DNA of 64,000 bases from Methanobacteriota archaeon (GTDB lineage: Archaea; Halobacteriota; Methanomicrobia; Methanomicrobiales; Methanoculleaceae). The stretch spans positions 1 to 64,000 of the forward strand of contig JAENYE010000001.1 of NCBI GenBank assembly GCA_016841955.1, in the 5' to 3' direction. A program made the translations under genes and the position numbers. This document shows, in pieces, positions 35,082 through 43,579 of this stretch (its first letter is position 1; the number at the start of each line of letters is the position of its first letter). The notes beneath the pieces are model-generated. The model had not been told where the DNA came from. It did no database searches and was given only the letters and a program-made list of their open reading frames with translations.

Positions 35082-35843
35082 ATGGCATACAAGCCCCAAT
35101 ACGGACCGGGTACATCCAAGGTCGCCGAGAACCGGCGCAAGCAGATGAACCCCAGCCAGAAGCTTGAAAAGATGCGTGATGTGACAGATGAGGACATCGT
35201 GCTGATTCTCGGCCACAGGGCGCCGGGAGCCGCCTATCCGACGGCCCACCCGCCGCTCGCCGAGCAGCAGGAGCCCGACTGCCCCATCAGGAAGATTGTA
35301 ACTCCGACAGACGGTGCCAAGGCCGGCGACCGCGTCCGCTACATCCAGTTCGCGGACTCGATGTTCTTCGCCCCCTGCCACCCCTACCAGCGGACCTACA
35401 CCGAGTGCTACCGCTTCCGCGGTATCGACCCCGGTACGCTCTCCGGCCGTCAGATCGTCGAGTGCCGCGAGCGTGACCTCGAGAAGTACTCCAAGGAACT
35501 CGTCGAGACCGAGCTCCTCGACGCGGCCCGCACCGGCATCCGCGGTGCGACCGTGCACGGTCACTCGCTCCGTCTTGCCGAGAACGGCATGATGTTCGAC
35601 ATGCTCCAGAGGAGCGTCCTTGGCGAGGACGGCATCGTCCGTTACGTCAAGAACCAGATCGGCGAGCCCCTCGACCGTGCGGTTGCCATCGGCAAGCCGC
35701 TCGACGAGAAATGGCTCAAGGCCCACACGACGATCTTCCACTCCCTTGGCGGCACCCCCTACCGTGACGACGCGGAGTACATCGAATACGTACAGCGCAT
35801 CCACTCGCTGCGGACAAAGTACGGATTCATGCCCAAGGAGTGA
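35082..35843 (+). CDS. mcrG: Methyl-coenzyme M reductase gamma subunit
   Basis: Gamma subunit, 253 residues, starting MAYKPQYGPGTSKVAENRR and including GHRAPGAAYPTAHPPLAEQ and PCHPYQRTYTECYRFRG. It completes the (alpha-beta-gamma)2 complex. The ATG at 35082 follows a GAGGTGA; an in-frame start four codons earlier has no such site. mcrA begins 7 bp after its stop. Confidence 0.97.
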   Translation: MAYKPQYGPGTSKVAENRRKQMNPSQKLEKMRDVTDEDIVLILGHRAPGAAYPTAHPPLAEQQEPDCPIRKIVTPTDGAKAGDRVRYIQFADSMFFAPCHPYQRTYTECYRFRGIDPGTLSGRQIVECRERDLEKYSKELVETELLDAARTGIRGATVHGHSLRLAENGMMFDMLQRSVLGEDGIVRYVKNQIGEPLDRAVAIGKPLDEKWLKAHTTIFHSLGGTPYRDDAEYIEYVQRIHSLRTKYGFMPKE

Positions 35844-35850
35844 TTGAATT

Positions 35851-37557
35851 ATGGCAAAGATTGAGAGAACCCAGAAGCTGTTCCTGCAAGCCCTCAAGGA
35901 GAAGTTCCAGGGACAGGATGTCCAGTCCGAAACGGCTGAGTACTACAAGTTCAACGGTTACCACCAATCCCCCCGCAAGGAGGAGTTCGTAAAGGCGAGC
36001 CGTGCCGTCGAGATGGACCGCGGCATCTCCATGTACAACCCCGTACGCTGCCACCTGGGCGGTATCCCGCTCGGCCAGCGCCAGCTGATGACCTACGAGG
36101 TCTCCGGCACCGGCGTCTTCGTGGAGGGTGACGACCTGCACTTCGTCAACAACTCTGCGATGCAGCAGATGTGGGACGACATCAGGAGGACGGTCATCGT
36201 CAACATGGACCTCGCCCACCAGACCCTGCAGAAGCGTCTGGGCAAGGAAGTCACCCCCGAGACGATCAACGAGTACCTCCACGTGCTGAACCACGCCATG
36301 CCCGGCGCGGCCGTCGTTCAGGAGCACATGGTCGAGACCCACCCCGGCCTCGTCGACGACTGTTACGTCAAGGTCTTCACCGGCGACCAGGAACTCGCCG
36401 ACGACCTCGAGCCCCAGTTCGTCCTCGACGTCGAGAAGCTCTTCCCCGCGAAGCAGGCCGAGGCGCTCTCCGCTGCCGTAGGAAAGTCCCTCTGGCAGGC
36501 GATCCACATCCCGACCACGGTCTCCCGGACCTGTGACGGTGGAACGACCTCCCGGTGGTCTGCGATGCAGATCGGTATGTCCTTCATCGCCGCCTACCGC
36601 ATGTGCGCCGGCGAAGCGGCCGTCGCCGACCTCTCCTACGCCGCGAAGCACGCAGGCGTCATCCAGATGGCGTCCCACCTGCCCGCCCGGCGTGCCCGTG
36701 GCCCGAACGAGCCCGGTGGCATCATGTTCGGTGTCTTCTCCGATATCATCCAGGCGAACCGGAAGTACCCCAACGACCCCGCAAAGGCCTCCCTTGAGGT
36801 CGTCGGCGCCGGAACCATGCTGTTCGACCAGATCTGGCTCGGCTCCTACATGTCCGGCGGTGTCGGCTTCACGCAGTACGCGACCGCGGCCTACACCGAC
36901 AACATCCTCGACGAGTTCACCTACTACGGCATGGACTACGCCAAGGACAAGTACAAGGTCGACTGGAAGAACCCGAGCCCGGGCGACAAGGTCAAGCCGA
37001 CCCAGGAGATCGTCAACGATCTCGCCACCGAGGTCACCCTCAACGCCATGGAGCAGTACGAGCAGTACCCGACCATGATGGAGGACCACTTCGGCGGGTC
37101 CCAGCGTGCCGGTGTCATCGCCGCCGCGTCCGGTCTCACGACCTCCATCACGACCGGCAACTCCAACGCCGGTCTGAATGCCTGGTACCTCTCCATGCTC
37201 CTGCACAAGGACGGATGGTCGCGTCTCGGCTTCTTCGGCTACGACCTGCAGGACCAGTGCGGTTCCGCGAACTCGCTCTCCATGGTGTCCGACCGTGGTC
37301 TGATGGGAGAACTGCGTGGCCCGAACTACCCGAACTACGCGATGAACGTCGGTCACCAGGGCGAGTACGCCGCCATCGTCGGCAGTTCTCACTACGGACG
37401 CGGCGACGCGTTCTGCTACAGCCCGCTGGTGAAGGTCTGCTTCGCCGACCCGAGCCTGAAGTTCGACTTCGCCGAGCCCCGCCGCGAGTTCGCGAAGGGT
37501 GCAATCCGCGAGTTCATGCCCGCCGGCGAGCGTTCGCTCATCATTCCGGCCCGGTAA
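35851..37557 (+). CDS. mcrA: Methyl-coenzyme M reductase alpha subunit
   Basis: Catalytic alpha subunit, 568 residues. The sites of the known post-translational modifications are all present by alignment to the Methanothermobacter enzyme: His267 (YAAKHAGV; N-methyl-His), Arg281 ([13 protein letters not shown]; methyl-Arg), Gln418 (SQRAGV; methyl-Gln), Gly463 ([11 protein letters not shown]; thioglycine) and Cys470 (methyl-Cys). Whether each is modified here is not visible. It ends with the family tail [13 protein letters not shown]9 tract follows the stop. Confidence 0.98.
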   Translation: MAKIERTQKLFLQALKEKFQGQDVQSETAEYYKFNGYHQSPRKEEFVKASRAVEMDRGISMYNPVRCHLGGIPLGQRQLMTYEVSGTGVFVEGDDLHFVNNSAMQQMWDDIRRTVIVNMDLAHQTLQKRLGKEVTPETINEYLHVLNHAMPGAAVVQEHMVETHPGLVDDCYVKVFTGDQELADDLEPQFVLDVEKLFPAKQAEALSAAVGKSLWQAIHIPTTVSRTCDGGTTSRWSAMQIGMSFIAAYRMCAGEAAVADLSYAAKHAGVIQMASHLPARRARGPNEPGGIMFGVFSDIIQANRKYPNDPAKASLEVVGAGTMLFDQIWLGSYMSGGVGFTQYATAAYTDNILDEFTYYGMDYAKDKYKVDWKNPSPGDKVKPTQEIVNDLATEVTLNAMEQYEQYPTMMEDHFGGSQRAGVIAAASGLTTSITTGNSNAGLNAWYLSMLLHKDGWSRLGFFGYDLQDQCGSANSLSMVSDRGLMGELRGPNYPNYAMNVGHQGEYAAIVGSSHYGRGDAFCYSPLVKVCFADPSLKFDFAEPRREFAKGAIREFMPAGERSLIIPAR

Positions 37558-37568
37558 TCCCAACTCAA

Positions 37569-37577
37569 TTTTTTTTT
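37569..37577 (+). terminator. T9 tract terminating the mcr operon
   Basis: Nine consecutive T residues 11 bp after the mcrA stop codon, as in archaeal T-tract termination. The mtr operon has its own promoter about 90 bp further on. Confidence 0.6.
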
Positions 37578-37659
37578 CCCTAGCGTAACCCAACATGCCT
37601 AAAAAGGGTATTTTAGCCGATTTTTTACGTTTCGTTGCGATAACGGCGTAACTTTTCGA

Positions 37660-37751
37660 AACCTTTAATTAAGTCATAAACAACTGTTAAATGAACCAAA
37701 AAGGTTTTGAACCCATACTCCGGTGCCATGAGCACCGGAGGAGGATGCTGA
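37660..37751 (+). promoter_or_regulatory. mtrE: mtr promoter and leader with hairpin next to the Shine-Dalgarno
   Basis: GAAACC followed by TTTAATTA near 37660-37668 resembles BRE plus TATA and would start transcription around 37690. The leader then forms a perfect 9-bp stem, CTCCGGTGC (37718-37726) with GCACCGGAG (37732-37740) and loop CATGA. The ribosome-binding GGAGGAGG (37737-37744) begins inside the 3' arm, 7 bases before the ATG at 37752, so folding would partly mask it. Confidence 0.5.
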
Positions 37752-38648
37752 ATGGAAGAGATCGTATTTGGCATCGGCATTACCGCATTGGCAGGTGCTC
37801 TTGCAACCGTCGCCGGCGCTGCGGAAGACACTGAGTCTGATATCGGATCACAGGGTGACCCGAACTCTCAGGTTCAGCTGGCTCCGCAGATGGGATATAT
37901 TCACCGCATCTTTAACAAGGCAGTTGCCGGTGAACCCCCCGCATACGGCCTATGGGTTGCTCTGGGTGCAGGCCTTGCCTGGGCATTCATGGCGATGCAG
38001 ATAAACCCGATACTTGCAATCGTTCTCGGGAGCGCTCTCGCGGTCTTCGTGCAGGGCGTCTATGCGACAACCGCATATCTCGGCCGTACTGCAAGTCTCG
38101 CCAAATTTGGACAGCCGGTCTACATCGATATCTTGAAGTCGATGACGACCGTGACCATGGCACACGCGTTCGTAGCAATCTTCACCACCGTCGCGATGTG
38201 TCACCTCATGATCAGCGCACTCGGCCACCCCTTCCCGCTCCCGCTGCTGGGCCTCGTATGGGGTATCGCGCTCGGTGCAGCCGGGTCTGCAACCGGTAAC
38301 CCGTTCTACGGAAAGGAGCGGCAGTACCAGGAGCAGAAGTTCGGAGCAGGCGTTCCGATCTCCGCGTCCGGAAACATCGTCCGCTACGCCGAGGCCGGCC
38401 AGCGGAACTCGCTCGACAACGGTTTCTTCAGCGCCAAACTCGGCGGCCCCGCGTCCGGGATCTGTTTTGGCCTGATCGTCTTCTTCGAACTCTGGCGTAC
38501 CGTGGTCTTTGAAGAGCTCAACATCTGGGGACCGATCATCGTCGGTATCATCGTGATCCTGGTCTTTGCCATCATCGACCGCTACATCGAGGTCTGGGCA
38601 AGGAAGACCTTCGGGCCCTACACGGCTCCTGAGGAGGCATCATCATGA
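37752..38648 (+). CDS. mtrE: Methyl-H4MPT:CoM methyltransferase subunit E
   Basis: Integral membrane subunit of the sodium-pumping Mtr complex, 298 residues with about six hydrophobic helices. It starts MEEIVFGIGITALAGALAT. MtrC, MtrD and MtrE form the membrane part, and MtrE is thought to take part in sodium translocation. It overlaps mtrD by 4 bp (ATGA). Confidence 0.96.
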   Translation: MEEIVFGIGITALAGALATVAGAAEDTESDIGSQGDPNSQVQLAPQMGYIHRIFNKAVAGEPPAYGLWVALGAGLAWAFMAMQINPILAIVLGSALAVFVQGVYATTAYLGRTASLAKFGQPVYIDILKSMTTVTMAHAFVAIFTTVAMCHLMISALGHPFPLPLLGLVWGIALGAAGSATGNPFYGKERQYQEQKFGAGVPISASGNIVRYAEAGQRNSLDNGFFSAKLGGPASGICFGLIVFFELWRTVVFEELNIWGPIIVGIIVILVFAIIDRYIEVWARKTFGPYTAPEEASS

Positions 38649-39496
38649 GCGCACTCGGTGGACCAGCACAGACTGGAGGCGTCCAGCCCCCGACGGGGAT
38701 GGGCCTCGTTCTCAGCATTGTTCTTATCATCGTCGCGCTTGCGCTCGCCTTCTTCCTCGTGCAGATGGCCGGATTGATCGCTCTCGTCGGCATCATCGTC
38801 GGCGGCGTCCTGATCGCGTTCGGCGTCCACTTCGTCCCGGTCGGCGGTGCCCCCGCTGCAATGGGACAGGCACCCGGTATCGCGACCGGTGTCGCGATGC
38901 TCGCCGCCGGTGCCGGCCTTGCCGGTCTCTTCGGTGGCGCATGGGCCGCTCCGTTCGGATTCGCTGTCGCTCTCGCCGGCGGTGCCGTCGGCGGCGGGCT
39001 GCTGATGGCAATCACCTGTACGATGGTCAACGTCATCTACGTCTTCGGCATGGGTATCCCGGCAGCATCCGGTAAGGTCGCAAAGGACCCGATCACCGGC
39101 GACACCTTCCCCGAGTACAAGAGCCAGGGTACCGAGGGGCACGGCCTCCCGTTCATCTCCTGGGTCGGCGGTGTCATCGGCGGCGCACTCGGTGGTCTCG
39201 GCGGAACGCTCATCTACCTCGAGCTTCTTGACATCTACCAGGCGCAGCTGCCCGTAATCCTGAACGTAACGGTCGAGCAGATCGCGTCCGTCGCCATCTC
39301 GCTTGCCGGTATCTTCGCGGTCGGAATGTTCCTGATGAACGCCGTGCTTGCCGCGTACAACATCACCGGTACGATCGAAGGGCCGCACGACCCCAAGTTC
39401 AAGAGATTCCCGAGAGCAGTCATCGCAGCCGCTGCGGCATCCGCAGTTGCAGGCATCTTCGCGATCGCGCTGCTCGGACTGGTGGGGGTATTCTAA
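38645..39496 (+). CDS. mtrD: Methyl-H4MPT:CoM methyltransferase subunit D
   Basis: Membrane subunit, 283 residues, six or more hydrophobic segments rich in Gly/Ala. Recognisable by order in the operon and by GLPFISWVGGVIGGALGGLGG. It follows mtrE with a 4-bp overlap and abuts mtrC. Confidence 0.94.
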   Translation: MSALGGPAQTGGVQPPTGMGLVLSIVLIIVALALAFFLVQMAGLIALVGIIVGGVLIAFGVHFVPVGGAPAAMGQAPGIATGVAMLAAGAGLAGLFGGAWAAPFGFAVALAGGAVGGGLLMAITCTMVNVIYVFGMGIPAASGKVAKDPITGDTFPEYKSQGTEGHGLPFISWVGGVIGGALGGLGGTLIYLELLDIYQAQLPVILNVTVEQIASVAISLAGIFAVGMFLMNAVLAAYNITGTIEGPHDPKFKRFPRAVIAAAAASAVAGIFAIALLGLVGVF

Positions 39497-40348
39497 ATGT
39501 CGGTAAAAATTGAAGTCGGAGCAGGCGGCATCCCGCACAACCAGATCCTGATCTACGGACTCGTGGGATCGCTCGTCCTCATCTACCTGACATACCTGAA
39601 CACAATCACCGGCACCCAGTACTTCGCGTTCTTCGGCGGGCTTGCCGCCGTGGTCGCACTCCTCTGGGGTACCGACACGATCAAGCACCTCTGCAGCTAC
39701 GGTCTCGGTACCGGTGTCCCGTCGGCGGGTATGATCGCGCTCGGGTCCGGTGTCGTCGGCGCGCTCTTCGGAGCCACGACCGGTATCCTCGCACCCATCG
39801 TTGCGATCATCGTCGCCGCGATCATCGGTGCGGTCGCCGGGCTGATGGCGAACAACGTCGTCCGGATGGACATCCCGGTCATGATCGTCTCGCTGATCGA
39901 GCTTGCAATCGTCGGTGCGATGACGGTGCTCGGCCTCGCAGCCATGGCCTGCGGAACGTTCGAATTCCTCGGCATGATCACCGGTACGGTCGTCATCCTC
40001 GGATTCGCCGTACAGACCTACGAAGCCTCCGTCATCGGCGGCAGCATCATCGCCGTGATCTTCATGCTCGGCGCCATCGCCATCCAGCACTCCTTCAACG
40101 CCTGTCTCGGGCCGGGGGAGCAGCAGGACCGGACACTCATGCTCGCCGCAGAGTGCGGGTTCCTGAGCATGATCCCCGTTGCGATCATCTCGTTCGCGTT
40201 CATCGCGTTCCTTCCCGCTCTCGTCGCGCTGCTGGTCTCCGTCATCGGGTGGATCTACACCTACGTGCAGTACATCGCGCTCTCGAAGCGCGACGCCTAC
40301 GCATGGCTCGACGCAAAGCCGATCCTGGAGCCCAAGGGAGGTGCCTAA
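39497..40348 (+). CDS. mtrC: Methyl-H4MPT:CoM methyltransferase subunit C
   Basis: Membrane subunit, 283 residues, with multiple transmembrane segments. It starts MSVKIEVGAGGIPHNQ. The start codon immediately follows the mtrD stop, and the stop immediately precedes the mtrB ATG. Part of the membrane-embedded sodium-translocating module. Confidence 0.94.
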   Translation: MSVKIEVGAGGIPHNQILIYGLVGSLVLIYLTYLNTITGTQYFAFFGGLAAVVALLWGTDTIKHLCSYGLGTGVPSAGMIALGSGVVGALFGATTGILAPIVAIIVAAIIGAVAGLMANNVVRMDIPVMIVSLIELAIVGAMTVLGLAAMACGTFEFLGMITGTVVILGFAVQTYEASVIGGSIIAVIFMLGAIAIQHSFNACLGPGEQQDRTLMLAAECGFLSMIPVAIISFAFIAFLPALVALLVSVIGWIYTYVQYIALSKRDAYAWLDAKPILEPKGGA

Positions 40349-40633
40349 ATGGCATACGTTCAGGTACTGCCTGAGTACGGACTGGTCGTCGACCCGATGG
40401 TCGGCATCGTCACCACTGCCGGTGTCTCGTACACCCCCGTGCTCGAGCAGGTAGCGGAACTCGAGAAGATTACCGACGACCTGGTCGGCATGCTCTCCGG
40501 AGAGGGCAGCTTCCTGGCATCGTTCCCGAACAGGGAGGGAGTTCTCAACGTCGCCGGAGGCGTGAACGCATTCTGGTATGGCATGGCAGTCGGCCTTCTG
40601 GTTGCCGGTGTCATAGTATTAGGACTGCTGTGA
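40349..40633 (+). CDS. mtrB: Methyl-H4MPT:CoM methyltransferase subunit B
   Basis: Small subunit, 94 residues: a soluble N-terminal part ([19 protein letters not shown]) and one C-terminal membrane helix ([16 protein letters not shown]). It lies between mtrC and mtrA with no gap on the 5' side and 10 bp before mtrA. Confidence 0.93.
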   Translation: MAYVQVLPEYGLVVDPMVGIVTTAGVSYTPVLEQVAELEKITDDLVGMLSGEGSFLASFPNREGVLNVAGGVNAFWYGMAVGLLVAGVIVLGLL

Positions 40634-40640
40634 GGTGAAG

Positions 40641-41164
40641 AACATGGTTGAGAAGAAATCACCGGCCAGTGGATGGCCGATTGCTAAAGGCGACTTCCAC
40701 ACGGGAGATGCACAGAGCTGCGTCGCCGTCATCACCATGGGATCCCACCTCGATGAGCAGGGCATCTGCGATGCCGGAGCGGCAATCGCCGGGTCCTGTA
40801 AGACCGAGAACCTCGGCCTCGAGAAGGTCATCGCGAACGTCATCTCCAACCCCAACATCAGGTTCATCCTCTGCTGTGGTACGGAGGTTAAGGGACATCT
40901 CTCCGGTCAGAGCTTCATAGCGCTGCATGCCGGCGGTGTCTCCGGCGGTAAGATCGTCGGAGCCCAGGGAGCCATCCCGTTCATCGAGAACCTCTCCGAT
41001 GAGGCGATCAAACGCTTCCAGGACCAGGTCGAGATTGTCAACATCATGGAAAGCGAGGACATGGGGACCATCAAGGCCAAGATCGATGAACTCAAGGCCA
41101 GAGATCCCGGTGCGTTCGCTGCAGAACCCATGATCGTCGAGGTCAAGGAAGCAGGCGGTGCGGC
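40641..41164 (+). repeat. mtrA: 524-bp exact direct repeat, copy 1 (mtrA)
   Basis: Reading the two segments base by base, 40641-41164 and 41583-42106 are identical, including all silent positions. The copies lie 942 bp apart in direct orientation. They cover three bases before the ATG and the first 173 codons of mtrA; after 41164 the sequences diverge. Confidence 0.95.
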
Positions 41165-41366
41165 AGAGGAAGCGACTGGCGAAGTACAGCCGCTCACTGG
41201 CGAACTGGCACTGATACACGCACGGATGAAGGTTATCGAGCGGATGGTCACCGACATCGGCTACCGCAACAAGTTTGCCGCCGGCGTTTACTCGGGCAAG
41301 ATCGAGGGCCTCATGATCGGCCTGATCGTCTCGTTCGTGATCCTGGGGTTCATTTTGCTGGGGTGA
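40644..41366 (+). CDS. mtrA: Methyl-H4MPT:CoM methyltransferase corrinoid subunit A
   Basis: Corrinoid-carrying subunit of Mtr, 240 residues. The soluble domain (1-175) has [20 protein letters not shown] and EVKGHLSGQ, where His85 corresponds to the histidine (His84 in Methanothermobacter) reported to ligate cobalt. The C-terminal part ([19 protein letters not shown], then a membrane helix) anchors it. The methyl group passes from H4MPT to this corrinoid and then to CoM. GAGGTG lies 6 bases before the ATG; a GTG nine bases upstream is less likely. Its first 175 residues are repeated exactly in the fusion gene at 41586. Confidence 0.96.
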   Translation: MVEKKSPASGWPIAKGDFHTGDAQSCVAVITMGSHLDEQGICDAGAAIAGSCKTENLGLEKVIANVISNPNIRFILCCGTEVKGHLSGQSFIALHAGGVSGGKIVGAQGAIPFIENLSDEAIKRFQDQVEIVNIMESEDMGTIKAKIDELKARDPGAFAAEPMIVEVKEAGGAAEEATGEVQPLTGELALIHARMKVIERMVTDIGYRNKFAAGVYSGKIEGLMIGLIVSFVILGFILLG

Positions 41367-41371
41367 GATAG

Positions 41372-41584
41372 ATGGCAGAAGAAAGTACACAGGCAGCAGG
41401 CCCCATCCGGATGACCTCGATCAACAGAATGATGGACGCCATCCGGTACAAGGCACAGATCCTTGCCCGCACGACCAAACTCGAGTCAGGCATCATGGGC
41501 ATGGGACTCATCGGGTTCGCAGTCGGACTCGGTATCGTCATGCTCTGCGTCGTGGTTCCGGCTCTGATGCTGGGGGCGATCTAA
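41372..41584 (+). CDS. mtrF: Methyl-H4MPT:CoM methyltransferase subunit F
   Basis: A 70-residue subunit with an amphipathic start ([19 protein letters not shown]) and one C-terminal membrane helix. MtrF resembles the C-terminal part of MtrA, and indeed the [11 protein letters not shown] segment parallels the [11 protein letters not shown] segment of the MtrA just upstream. Its 5' and 3' neighbours are the two copies of the MtrA domain; the next ATG is one base after its stop. Confidence 0.85.
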   Translation: MAEESTQAAGPIRMTSINRMMDAIRYKAQILARTTKLESGIMGMGLIGFAVGLGIVMLCVVVPALMLGAI

Positions 41585-42106
41585 CATGGTTGAGAAGAAA
41601 TCACCGGCCAGTGGATGGCCGATTGCTAAAGGCGACTTCCACACGGGAGATGCACAGAGCTGCGTCGCCGTCATCACCATGGGATCCCACCTCGATGAGC
41701 AGGGCATCTGCGATGCCGGAGCGGCAATCGCCGGGTCCTGTAAGACCGAGAACCTCGGCCTCGAGAAGGTCATCGCGAACGTCATCTCCAACCCCAACAT
41801 CAGGTTCATCCTCTGCTGTGGTACGGAGGTTAAGGGACATCTCTCCGGTCAGAGCTTCATAGCGCTGCATGCCGGCGGTGTCTCCGGCGGTAAGATCGTC
41901 GGAGCCCAGGGAGCCATCCCGTTCATCGAGAACCTCTCCGATGAGGCGATCAAACGCTTCCAGGACCAGGTCGAGATTGTCAACATCATGGAAAGCGAGG
42001 ACATGGGGACCATCAAGGCCAAGATCGATGAACTCAAGGCCAGAGATCCCGGTGCGTTCGCTGCAGAACCCATGATCGTCGAGGTCAAGGAAGCAGGCGG
42101 TGCGGC
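41583..42106 (+). repeat. 524-bp exact direct repeat, copy 2 (mtrA-mtrG fusion)
   Basis: Identical to 40641-41164. The left boundary falls three bases before the ATG and the right boundary at codon 174, where the frame continues into mtrG. Identity at silent sites implies a very recent duplication or ongoing gene conversion. Confidence 0.95.
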
Positions 42107-42323
42107 GGAAGTTGCCGCTGCAGGCGCAAACCCGCAGTTCCTTGAGATCGAGGAGCGGCTCAACGCTATCGAGGAGAGGATCGAGTTCGTCGATGCAGAG
42201 ATAGCCCAGCGCGTCGGAAGAAAAGTCGGGCGCGATATCGGCATCCTGTATGGACTGGTTGCAGGTTTGATTGTATTCATGATGTTGTTGGTATTACTGC
42301 CCAAATTGATTGGGTACCTGTAA
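41586..42323 (+). CDS. mtrG: MtrA-MtrG fusion: second corrinoid domain joined to subunit G
   Basis: A 245-residue protein. Residues 1-175 equal the MtrA corrinoid domain exactly, with His85 intact. Residues 176-245 are Mtr[21 protein letters not shown], then [17 protein letters not shown] and a C-terminal membrane helix. MtrG has no separate start codon here, so G can only be made as the fusion. A complex built with it would carry two corrinoid domains. The operon order is thus E-D-C-B-A-F-(A-G)-H. Whether the second domain binds corrinoid or is removed after translation is unknown. Confidence 0.93.
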   Translation: MVEKKSPASGWPIAKGDFHTGDAQSCVAVITMGSHLDEQGICDAGAAIAGSCKTENLGLEKVIANVISNPNIRFILCCGTEVKGHLSGQSFIALHAGGVSGGKIVGAQGAIPFIENLSDEAIKRFQDQVEIVNIMESEDMGTIKAKIDELKARDPGAFAAEPMIVEVKEAGGAAEVAAAGANPQFLEIEERLNAIEERIEFVDAEIAQRVGRKVGRDIGILYGLVAGLIVFMMLLVLLPKLIGYL

Positions 42324-42338
42324 GGAGGATTGACGAAT

Positions 42339-43376
42339 ATGTTCAAATTCGAAAAAGAGCAGACGGTACACGACTTCAACGGTACCATGATCGGCGGGCA
42401 GCCTGGAGAGTACCCGACCGTGCTCGGTGCATCCATCTTCTACAACAAGCACGAAGTAGTTCTGGATGACCACACCGGAAAGATCGACAAGCTAAAAGCA
42501 GAGGGGCTCTGGAACCGCTGCCAGGAACTCTCGGATATCACCGGCATTCCGCACTTCATTCAGATCATCGGGGAGTTCGGCGAGGCCTTCGAGAGTTACA
42601 TCGACTGGTTCTGCAGCATCGACGACAAGACCGCGTTCCTGATGGACTCGTCCGTCCCGACGGCGCTCGCCCATGCGTGCGAGTACGTCACCCAGTCGGG
42701 CACCGCCGACCGTGCGATCTACAACTCGATCAACGGTTCGATCGGACCGGAGAACATCGAGGCGCTGGCAAAGAGCGATGTGAACGCAGCCATCGTCCTC
42801 GCCTTCAACCCCGCCGACCCGTCGGTCGCCGGCCGTGAGAAGGTTCTGGTCGAGGGTGGCGTCGCCGGACAGGAGATGGGTATGCTCGAGATCGCAGAGA
42901 AGTGCGGCATCACCCGCCCGATCCTCGATACCGCAGCAACCCCGCTCGGTCTCGGCTCCGGTGGTTCATACCGTGAGATCCTCGCCTGCAAGGCGATTCA
43001 CGGTCTGCCGACCGGTGGTGCCTACCACAACATGACTGTCTCCTGGACCTGGCTGAAGCGGTGGAAGGGAACGAAGAAAACCCCCTCACAGCAGCTGGCT
43101 GGCCTCGAGGGCAAGGATGCCCTCGTCGAGCAGCTCACGCACCACTACCTCGGTGGCACTGACGGTATGCGCCAGGCAGCCTGGTCTGCACCCGATATCG
43201 GCTGCAACATGATTGCAAGCACGCTCGGTGCCGACCTGATCATGTACGGCCCAATCGAGAATGTCGAGGCGATGATCACCGCACAGGCCTACACCGACAT
43301 CGTTGTGCTGGAAGCGGCACGCGACTTCGGTGTCGAGCCCCTGGTGGACACTCACCCGCTCTTCAAACTCGTCTAA
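42339..43376 (+). CDS. mtrH: Methyl-H4MPT:CoM methyltransferase subunit H
   Basis: Soluble subunit, 345 residues, that moves the methyl group from methyl-tetrahydromethanopterin to the corrinoid of MtrA. It starts MFKFEKEQTVHDFNGTMIGG and has a TIM-barrel methyltransferase look (LVEGGVAGQEMGMLEIAEKCG). The ATG at 42339 follows AAGGAGG by 10 bases; a TTG at 42330 is too close to that site. Last gene of the operon. Confidence 0.96.
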   Translation: MFKFEKEQTVHDFNGTMIGGQPGEYPTVLGASIFYNKHEVVLDDHTGKIDKLKAEGLWNRCQELSDITGIPHFIQIIGEFGEAFESYIDWFCSIDDKTAFLMDSSVPTALAHACEYVTQSGTADRAIYNSINGSIGPENIEALAKSDVNAAIVLAFNPADPSVAGREKVLVEGGVAGQEMGMLEIAEKCGITRPILDTAATPLGLGSGGSYREILACKAIHGLPTGGAYHNMTVSWTWLKRWKGTKKTPSQQLAGLEGKDALVEQLTHHYLGGTDGMRQAAWSAPDIGCNMIASTLGADLIMYGPIENVEAMITAQAYTDIVVLEAARDFGVEPLVDTHPLFKLV

Positions 43377-43381
43377 ACCCC

Positions 43382-43390
43382 TTTTTTTTT
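43382..43390 (+). terminator. T9 tract terminating the mtr operon
   Basis: Nine T residues 5 bp after the mtrH stop codon. The remaining bases to 43579 hold no gene that I can see; a small CGTTCC/GGAACG hairpin lies near 43412-43426. Confidence 0.6.
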
Positions 43391-43579
43391 ATTCGCCTGC
43401 TTCTTCCATCGTTCCTCCGGAACGTCGCACTCGAAGCCCTATGGGTTTCTCAAAGGGTTCCGAACTGGAGCACCGATAGATGCGAGTGCAGCTGTCCACG
43501 GCATAGGAACTCCATCAGCCAGAGCACTCAAAAAAGAAGAGTATATTATCCGGAAGACGGGAACTTTCCCGCCCCCCGC

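Noticed and set aside
32646-37557. mrt (MCR II) isoenzyme operon
   Set aside because: mcrC is present between mcrD and mcrG, which is typical of the mcr (MCR I) operon.
40635-42323. Interpreting the second MtrA copy as an annotation or reading artefact
   Set aside because: The DNA itself is present twice with different flanks (mtrB before the first, mtrF before the second) and different downstream sequence, so it is real in the given sequence; an assembly error remains possible and is listed as a check.
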